Below are positions 56,375 to 64,000 of a stretch of DNA of 64,000 nt, one piece after another; within the stretch, counting starts at the first letter, position 1, and each line of letters starts with the position of its first letter. The position numbers and the translations under genes were made by a program. The notes beneath the pieces were generated by a model. It ran no database searches and was not told the DNA's origin. It was given only the letters and a program-made list of their open reading frames with translations. Source of the stretch: Fragilariopsis cylindrus CCMP1102 (lineage: Eukaryota; Bacillariophyta; Bacillariophyceae; Bacillariales; Bacillariaceae); NCBI GenBank assembly GCA_900095095.1, contig FMBT01000385.1, forward strand, positions 144,079-208,078, written 5' to 3'.

Positions 56375-57763
56375 AAAAGGAGAACTGACATAACTCATAA
56401 CACATATCATGTCAACTGGAGGACGATACTCAGGACCGTATATATCCTAAAAATTTGTACGTTAGATTGAAAATAATAGTAATATAAAATAATGATAAAA
56501 TATAAAGAAATTAAGAATTTTTGTACCACAAAAATATGAAGAAGTATTTGAGGACTAGCAAATTCTTCTGCCGATTTGTAAATTTGATTCATTTACTTAC
56601 TACCTTTGATTTAGACTGACATAGGTATTGTTTTTCATTTTGATTGTCTCTGCAACTCTTTTGACTAGCTGATGTATATATTGCTTTTGTGGTTGATTGA
56701 TTTGTCCGATTTGAATTGACACACTTCTCTCTATATGGTTCTTCTTATCTTGTTACACCACTTGCACTTATCATCATTGTTATTTTGTTTTTTTTGAAAT
56801 TTATTTGCTCTTCACTTCTTCTAAGACAGGGGCCATGATAGTTTTAGTGTTTCCATTCTCCTAGACAGCAGCAACCACCACCTAGAACAAGGGAATACCT
56901 GAACTTCTCAGAATAACAAGAAGAGCAAAAAGAGAGATTGAGCTGGCACCTCCAAACTTTAGGTGTGTAACCACCCCCCATTTGCAGGATCACGAACAAT
57001 CATACTTGATCTGGACCAACAGTGAATGGCTGATGATGAAGAAGAATGTCACTGCTGCCCTAGTTCGGTTACAGCACACTACCAACTCTTGGTGCATATG
57101 CTAGCCACACCCACAATACGCCTGTGGCACGCACACACACAACACACAAGCGCCGTGCACTGTGACTGATTCAATGTTTAGTCATGAGTAACTACTCATG
57201 ATTAAAGGAGTCACGAGTAACGACTCGTGCCTAAAGCATTACAACACTTATAGCTCACAATTACATTCTATTGCAATACCAAAGTCCTATTAATCTATAC
57301 TAGTAAAGTAGTCTAGAAGTAGGCATGGCATGATTTAAGAATAAGCTGTTAAGATAGCAAACTAAGGTTTTAGCATGAAGGCAAGAAAAATTCGATGAGA
57401 AAAAGCTTTCGATAGAGGTGCTGATACTTTTGATAACGCTAGGATGAATTAACAACCGATCGATGTTCAATTTTCTAGAAATTAAAGAGCAGCCGAAGCA
57501 CAACCCAAGGGTACCAATGTGTTGCGACAACAAATAAGAATGAAAGAGACCAAGGTCCGTACTGAAAGCACCATTGTGTATGCATGTGATGATGACGACA
57601 GTACTTGTTTGTTGCTGCTCCTTACAGCAAACAAGACCAGTTGATAATGTTCAGTGAAGATAATAATGATAACAATAGGCTTCGACGTAAATAGAAATCC
57701 AATGATAATAACAGGAGACGCCATTTCTCTCCCTCTCCTTCCCCCATAAAAACTCAATCAACA
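56375..57763. other. Convergent intergenic region with a double hairpin
   Basis: About 1.4 kb without a supported gene, between the 53.9 kb gene and the HSF-domain gene. It includes a pair of adjacent perfect inverted repeats at 57182-57229 (listed separately). Confidence 0.55.
57182..57229. repeat. Two adjacent perfect short inverted repeats
   Basis: First: arms TCATGAGTA (57182-57190) and TACTCATGA (57193-57201) around AC. Second: arms CACGAGT (57212-57218) and ACTCGTG (57223-57229) around AACG. The two are themselves similar (GAGTAAC..ACTC). They could form hairpins or be paired binding sites for a dimeric factor; neither is established. Confidence 0.8.
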
Positions 57764-58495
57764 TCATTGCGCATCCAGAGGCTTCATATCTAACAAATCG
57801 AACGACATCTTCGGTATACCGAAAACACCCTGCTCGAGTTCTTTCAAAAGAGTGGATGTACTTTGTTCTTGTCGAGCTTCAGGAGTGGACCTGATTTTCA
57901 GATTTAATTCTTCGTACCGATCTTGCTCTAATAGGTGAAACGTAGATCCTTCAAACTCTGCAAGATCCAATGGATCATAACAATTATTCGAATAAACAAG
58001 TTGTTTCCCAAGTAGTTCTTCAAAGCCTTTCAACGATCCCTCCGATACCTTTCGTCGTACTTTTGATGATACTTTCTTGCATCTTTGTCGTGTTAAGTGA
58101 CGACAAAGAGTTGGTTGGTCTCGTAAAAATTGAAAGTTAAAATAAGAACCCTTCTCGGGACCATTTTCTATTCTCTTAAAACCCCAAAGATTTAATTGTC
58201 TTTGAAACGACTTGTACTTTGTTTGCTTGAAGAACAATGGTAGGATATTAGAAACAAAATCAGGAACATCGTGAACCTTAAATGCATTACCATGAGGAAG
58301 CCATGACACAATACTTTCCTTTCCATCAGTTTTCGAGGTTCGCAACATGTCATGCAACTTCCATGGAAACAGTAGAGTGTTACCTCCATTAGAATTTCTA
58401 GCGCTGTGCGGCGATTGTCCTGCTAGATCATTTGTCACAACGCTTCTAGGACTTGATGGTGGACTCCTCTCCATGGTTCTTGTTTCTTTCAACAT
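57764..58495 (-). CDS. HSF: Heat-shock-factor-type DNA-binding protein
   Basis: A single-exon protein of 243 residues from the ATG at 58495 (MLKETRTMERSPPSSP). The HSF DNA-binding domain spans about residues 45-135: LLFPWKLHDMLRTS, IVSWLPHGNAFKVHDVPDFV, LPLFFKQTKYKSFQRQLNLW, GFKRIENGPEKGSYFNFQFL, DQPTLCRHLTRQRCKK. The FQRQLNLWGF recognition helix is clear. A basic stretch (KKVSSKVRRK) follows as a likely nuclear signal. No long hydrophobic-repeat oligomerisation region is evident in the short C-terminus. Diatoms carry very large HSF families, and most members have unknown targets. Convergent with its left neighbour. Confidence 0.9.
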   Translation of the reverse strand: MLKETRTMERSPPSSPRSVVTNDLAGQSPHSARNSNGGNTLLFPWKLHDMLRTSKTDGKESIVSWLPHGNAFKVHDVPDFVSNILPLFFKQTKYKSFQRQLNLWGFKRIENGPEKGSYFNFQFLRDQPTLCRHLTRQRCKKVSSKVRRKVSEGSLKGFEELLGKQLVYSNNCYDPLDLAEFEGSTFHLLEQDRYEELNLKIRSTPEARQEQSTSTLLKELEQGVFGIPKMSFDLLDMKPLDAQ

Positions 58496-59685
58496 ACTGT
58501 ATAAGAAGATATATGCGGTAGTGCGATTAAAAGAGCGCGGACGTTGGTTATGAAGAATCGAATCTAAATTGGTAATACTGTACGGCACGCTAAATATATG
58601 GCTTCACATAAATTGAGATCTACTGGCTTCACACCATGACTGACACATCATCGTTCAAAAGGAATAGAGTTTTTATATCTACATACGACGTATATCATCC
58701 CATTTTTCGGCGAAATGATTGAATCCATGGTCGCGCGCGTTTCAAGTTTTTTCCACGATTGAATTTTTCATCCTTTTACTGTACCTGGTACGTAATCTAT
58801 CTAAGCTACGTATTGTTTATTATATGATAAATGTAATATGAGTATTGCGATAAAATTATAACCCTCAGGGTAGCAGTATCTTATATTAAGTTTGTATGTG
58901 TGCTCACTCTACTGTATTGTTTGATTACAATACATAGTATGTCACTGTCGTCGCCGACTTTAGTTCTGCATTTCAACTCATGTAACAGCTTAATTGATAA
59001 TGAGTATTGATTACTACAATACATTGTATTTCACTGTCGTCAACAACTTTTGATTTGCATTTCAACTCGTGTAACAACTCTTACTCTTTTGTTCGAATGA
59101 AAGAAGAGAATTAGGTAGATTTGTACATAACAATGTCATGAAATGATGCTTGTATGGTAGTAACATCAGTGCTGAGTGAGAGTCTATTCGCAAACCAATA
59201 ATAGTAGTGTCGTGTGTCGTTTCAAGCCCATCAATATGCAGCGCAGTAGGTTCTATGTATTTTTGTTTTGACGTCACACAGTATAAAGAAAGAAAGAATC
59301 GAAATTGAACACGATGTTAGATAGCAGTATTTTTTATTGTACAGAAGGCGATATAATGATAATTTAAATAATGTAATGATGGCTTTCGAATGAATGAATG
59401 TAAATGAATGAACGACTTGACTCAATCATTGAGCAGGAATTTGTTTGCTCAGATAATGTTCTTCATCGTCAATAAATAATAATTCGGATGTCTCTATCTA
59501 CTGAGTTTATTAAAAAATTGATATCTTCATCGCAACTTCCTCATGACGTCCATTCCATTCATAATTAAAAAGAAGTCTTCATCCAAAAACAGCAAAAACT
59601 TCTTACCGTTTATATATTAAAAGTAGAATAGTATGAAGAGTCATATTCGTTCATTCCTTTCAATTTATCTATTTCATTGGATTTG
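58496..59685. other. Intergenic region upstream of HSF
   Basis: About 1.2 kb, with no gene supported. It includes the HSF promoter. Two near-copies of a short block, CACTGTCGTC followed by GCATTTCAACTC and GTGTAACA (about 58941-58987 and 59031-59078), form a diverged tandem duplication of about 90 bases. Confidence 0.6.
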
Positions 59686-60731
59686 TCAAACTAGTCTTTT
59701 CTTTTTCTTCATTTTTTCTTCTCGAAAAATCTTGTGGGCCTCTTCCCACGATTTAAGAAAATCTTGAGATGCTGCTGCTGGTTCTATTGTTGATCCTGCA
59801 GCTGCAGAAGAAGCAACAGCAGGTGTAGTTGTTGTTGGATCATCTTTCACTTGTTGAAGGTCAAGTTCAGGAAAGTGCATCATAGGACGACGCCACCAAA
59901 CAAATATTCCTGCATAGGAACGGCCTTATATAATGTTATCATTAAAAATCGACGACTGGACTCGTCTTGTACAACAGACCAATCCACATCCTCATCATCG
60001 TCTTCTGCAATATAAACGGGATGCGGTAATTCTCCCTCTAACAACAACACAAGATTGTTTGGATCTATATATTATTATTATTTTTGTTGACACCGATGAC
60101 TTTGGTGTTGTTGTATTGTTGTTGTTTGCGTTGTGATGATGCCTTGACACCGTAGTACCGGTCGAGTCGATCCCGTAGCACAATGACGATCAGAGAACGG
60201 TAGAATACCATCAACATCAACTGATTGAATCTTTTCCCGTTTTTCTTCTTCTTCTTCTTCCCCATTATTGTTATTGTTGTGACCATGCAGAAGAAGTTCC
60301 AGTCGAAGGGTAACAGAATAACGATCTTGCGACCAGTATAGTTTTCTTTTTTGTGGATTTCCATCAACTACTATCGTTGTTGACTCTGATTCAACGAGTC
60401 CACCACGTTCGGTCCAACTACTACTACTATTTTCCTCATTGTTGGGTGTTAAAGATAGTTTGGTCGTCGCCGTAGAAATCTTGTCGTCACTACTATTGCG
60501 GCAGCTGCTGCTATACAAGGACGACGACGTTGGTTCAATATTGATGAGGGGAGTTGTTGTTGCTGTGTTGGACGATGATGAACTGCCTCCTCCAAATGTG
60601 ACTTTGCTCGGTCCATCCAAACGAGTAACACGAGGTGTCATTCCATCATCGCTGTTACCTATATCACCATCATTATCATCATCACTATATTCATCCAAAT
60701 TGTCCCACTTTGAATAATCGATTCTTGACAT
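59686..60731 (-). CDS. CS-domain (NudC/p23-like) protein
   Basis: The protein opens MSRIDYSKWDNLDEYSDDDN, as in many diatom CS-domain proteins, and runs through a Ser/Thr-rich region to the CS-like core: KLYWSQDRYSVTLRLELLL, VDGILPFSDRHCATGS, LVLLLEGELPHPVYIAEDDD, DVDWSVVQDESSRRFLMITL, YKAVPMQ, FVWWRRPMMHFPELDL. It ends DFLKSWEEAHKIFREEKMKK. CS domains act as HSP90 co-chaperone or NudC-type client-binding modules. Two joins are unclear. Near 60070-60085 the same frame hits TAATAATAA before resuming (a very short intron or indel). Near 59910 one base is missing (AVPMQ to FVWW). Each side is clearly the same family. Confidence 0.72.
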
Positions 60732-61532
60732 TTTCCTCTACACACTGTTGAATGCTGGGTTTGTGGGTACAGTAATGTAATTGCTACTGTTGATACTCAT
60801 GCGTCATCGTAATTGGTAAGTTACAGTAGGGATAAATAATAATTGACGGATAGTATTATGAAAAATGAATGGCGAGTAATGAAGGTAACAAGGTGCGGGA
60901 AGAAGACGTCAGAAGAAAAATGAGACTCGAATTTGTGGGGGTTACGAATAATTAAATACTATATCGATTTTGAAAAAGGTACTTTTCAGTCGCGTCGAAA
61001 AGGCGTACTGTAGTTTTCAGCCGAAAGAACGACGAGTACTTTTAATATGTACACCAAGACAAAACCGTAGCAGGCCAATCGACACTCTCACGTAAATAAT
61101 GAAGAATGTCATACCGGTAGCTCTCAGCCTACCTAAATATAACAGCTGTAACGTCCTCACAGAAAGTACAGTACAGTGACGCCATTCCTTCAACATGCGC
61201 GGAAAGAGAACAATAGAGAAGGAATAATGAATCAATCAATCGTTAATGATGTAGGTCTCAACCACCGCTCTGTCGCTAACTACTGTAGTAGGGGAATACA
61301 ATGGAGCAGCTAAATGGTTTGGTTATGCTCATGATTTGATATTCCAATTCTCGTTCTCTGTCCTCTACTTGTTCTGATGAACTACGTAGGATATATTAAA
61401 TAAGCATACGTACCTTATAACTTCTCCTACCGGTATTCAATATATCATAATAGCTTGTATCCCAGTATTCAGTAAATTACAATACAGTACACGATTCATT
61501 CAATTAATTTATCGTTATCGTTAGTAAACGTG
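60732..61532. promoter_or_regulatory. Divergent intergenic region
   Basis: About 800 bases between divergent starts of the CS-domain and DUF6824 genes, with no gene supported. Both promoters lie here; no specific element is claimed. Confidence 0.4.
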
Positions 61533-62958
61533 ATGACTACCATAGATTCGACAGCAGCACCAGCACCAGCAGCAACGAGAAAGGCTGACAACCAAGGTGT
61601 TTTGGTAAGTCCTTCATCATCATCATCAGCAGCATCGACTAATTATACTAACACTAAAAGGTATGACGACGTTGACGTTGACGTCGCTACTGCTGCTGCT
61701 GCTGCTGTTGGTATTGATGTAAATGGTGAAACGACGAAGAAGAAGACGCCGCCACCAGCAGTACAAGCAACAACGACACCTGATACTACCTGTACAAAAA
61801 GTCCTGCCGTCACTCCTATCACGACGACGACAACAGCATCTTCTACTTCTCTCCCAATCATCATTAAAGAAAATGAAATTATAACAACATCAACGTTAAA
61901 TGATATGGATGTGCTTTGCGGGAGAGGAAAGGGTATTCGTGATCATCCAGGGAATTTATTATATAATAAATTATTACGTGAACGATATGAAGAATATGCA
62001 CACACACCGAAGGGGTCCAAATTAACTATTGTTCATATAGTTGTGAATACAATCCGTAATCAACAACAATTAAATGGTGGTGGAAGATTCTTAGAACAAA
62101 AGCAACAACAACAACAACAACAACAACAACAAAATTCAGACTCATTAGGAGATTCAGAGGTTTATATTGATATCGGTGATGTCCGTGCTTTGAACAAGAC
62201 GGTAAGTATTGTACTATCTGATGAAACAAAAAGCCAAAAAAGGCATTCGTCGCATATTAATCTCCTTTCTCTTTTTTTGCTTTACTTTTGTTTTCGTCCT
62301 CTTCTAACTCTCATTTTCTTGGATTTACTTCATTCATTTTTCCTTTTTTCATCGTCAATGAATGTATGGATCGATATATATATCCGTTTCGCTTTTTCAG
62401 GCTCAAGCTTTCCGAGACATGAAAGTTGCTAAAGAGAAGAGGCAACGGAGTCAACAACAAAAAAGAGAATTATTATCAAGAAAGAAACTAGAAGAAGAAG
62501 AACAACGACAGCAACAGCAACAACAATCGACCACTTTATTATCCAACAACAAAAGAAAGATGGTTGGAGGAGGGGTTGGAGGAAGTGTCCTCAAAAAAAC
62601 TGCATCGACTAATACGACGATGCGTCGCTTGTCACCACCACTGCCAACATTGGCGGGACAGCAACAGCAACAACAAAATCAACAGCCACAGCAACAGCAA
62701 CCACCTCGTCGACTTACCTTTCAAGAAAGATTGAAATTATTTAATCGACAACAACAACGTGATATTAATAAACGAAGGAAGAAAAAAGCTCGTGGAGAGG
62801 ATAATAATGATGAAGATGATGATGATGATTCTTCGTGTTCCTCATCATCTTCTTCGGAAGTCGATGATAACAATGACAATGATGATGATGACAACGAAAG
62901 TATCTCTGATACTGAGACAGAGGACAGTTTTCCCATCTACAATCACGAGAAAAAATAA
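61533..62958 (+). CDS. DUF6824 (CGRGK-motif) diatom regulator-like protein
   Basis: Exons 61533-62201 and 62401-62958 join in phase 0 (GTAAGT donor, TTTTTCAG acceptor). After a disordered Thr/Ala-rich N-terminus, residues about 125-225 form the DUF6824 domain: DVLCGRGKGIRDHPGNLLYN, YEEYAHTPKGSKLTIVHIVV, GGRFLE, and IGDVRALNKTAQAFRDMK across the splice. A Gln-rich insert sits within the domain. The remainder is Gln-, Lys- and Asp/Ser-rich with basic nuclear-signal-like stretches (KRRKKKAR). The domain is abundant in diatoms, and its biochemical role is poorly established; a nuclear regulatory role is inferred from composition only. Confidence 0.85.
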
Positions 62959-64000
62959 AGAATAATATGGATTGAATAGAATATCGATCAATAATAGCAT
63001 AGGCACGTTTGTGTTGTGCAATAAATCAAATCAAATCAAATCAAACCAAACAAGGACATTATATTATACATAAACCATAATAAATAGAATAATCATAATA
63101 TAATATAATTGTTATACAAAAATAAATATTACAGCGTATAGAACATTATCACTATTATTTCTAAACTCAGTAAAATTCCTAAATATTCTACCACAATTAT
63201 ATTTCTTTCTTACTCCCCCCCCCCCCCCCCAACCCCTACGCATATCGCGTCAATACGGTATGCTCTCCAGTGGCATAGTCGCCATAATTCTGTTACTGTG
63301 GAATCATCGCCATCATCGTTGTCAGTTTTGAGTATAACACTAACGATTATGCAAAATGATGGGGAATAACAGAAGGTAGCTTAGATATACCTCATTTTAG
63401 TCGCACTGTGGATATTCGTAAGATTTCTCATTTTTGGGTTATTGATTTTAATCGTGGTTTTAGGCAGAATTCTACTTATATCGATATTTTTAAGGATTTA
63501 GTGCTGTTATTACAGTATATTACTAGCTTCTTTCTATAAGGATTACTAGTATTGCTATTATTTGTATATTATAAGGTTCTGTCTCTGTCTCTCTGTCTGT
63601 CTCTCTATATATGTTATTAACGCATTGCTTGTATCAAGCTCTTCTTCCCCTTTGCTATTCTTTGTTTGATTGGTAGTGATACTGATACTGATCGTGCTAC
63701 ATATACAATGATAAACGGTATTATGATACACAGTTTACGATACGTCGAGAAAAGAACAAAAGCAAAAATGTCAGATTAGTTCGTTTTTCGATAGATCACA
63801 TATCGAGATCCGTTTCAATTCGTTTTGTTGAGCTGTTTATAAAGAGTTACACGCAAGCAACAGACAACGATCAGTGGAAAAACATCATTTACTTTTATAA
63901 ACTTACCATCATATCCCAATGACGATTCCTGGTCATTATTTTCTGGATGATTATTCTTGGTATATCATTACTGTTATTGTTGTTGTTGTTGTTGTTGTTG
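62959..64000. other. Right-edge intergenic region
   Basis: About 1 kb with CAAAT repeats (63024-63050), a 16-base poly-C run (63215-63230), a TCTCTG run (63580-63605) and a terminal GTT trinucleotide run (63969-64000). The final ATG-like signals and TTG repeats could belong to a gene beyond the edge. No CDS is supported inside. Confidence 0.55.

Noticed and set aside
60065-60367. Alternative minus-strand frame in the CS-domain gene
   Set aside because: The CS-domain motifs lie in the other frame on both sides; this frame shows only low complexity.

Overview
The window looks like nuclear DNA of a diatom, most likely a pennate one. It is AT-rich, has short GT-AG introns of about 130-270 bases, and carries diatom-typical families: an F-box/LRR-like protein, an HSF-domain regulator, a CGRGK-type DUF6824 protein, type II membrane LRR proteins and secreted sugar-dehydrogenase-like beta-propellers. 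The genus cannot be fixed from the sequence. No tRNA, rRNA, CRISPR array or bacterial operon was seen.

Left part (1-15.2 kb): a LUC7-like splicing factor (-, cut by the left edge), a GSDH/PKD membrane protein A (-), a small membrane protein (-), an F-box-like gene (+), LRR membrane protein D (-) and a COPI-associated-like membrane protein (-). Centre-left (15.7-29.9 kb): LRR membrane protein E (+), then two further GSDH/PKD membrane proteins, B and C, in tandem (+). About 29 kb is thus dominated by two families of single-pass surface proteins: three GSDH-PKD-cysteine-knot-TM proteins and two LRR proteins. This cluster is the strongest candidate for an uncharacterised receptor-like system. A TLC-domain protein (+) follows.

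Centre (31.8-44.7 kb): a 2431-residue intronless acidic protein (-) built on a 20-residue repeat, two divergently transcribed 2-oxoglutarate/Fe(II) oxygenase-type genes, and a secretory thioredoxin-fold protein (+). Then comes 3.7 kb without a gene that contains an inverted-repeat element. Right part (48.4-63 kb): a Q/N/H/P-rich disordered protein (+), a prolyl 4-hydroxylase with an inferred 8-base exon (-), a disordered acidic protein (+, frame-disrupted), an HSF-domain gene (-), a CS-domain (NudC/p23-like) gene (-) and a DUF6824 gene (+).

A recurring oddity is that conserved reading frames are broken by apparent single-base losses, mostly in short homopolymers. This affects LUC7, GSDH-A, GSDH-B, LRR-D, P4H, CS and the 53.9 kb gene, while very long frames elsewhere stay open. 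Uncorrected consensus errors are the simplest explanation, so these genes should not be called pseudogenes without checking. All functional calls rest on motif recognition by eye.
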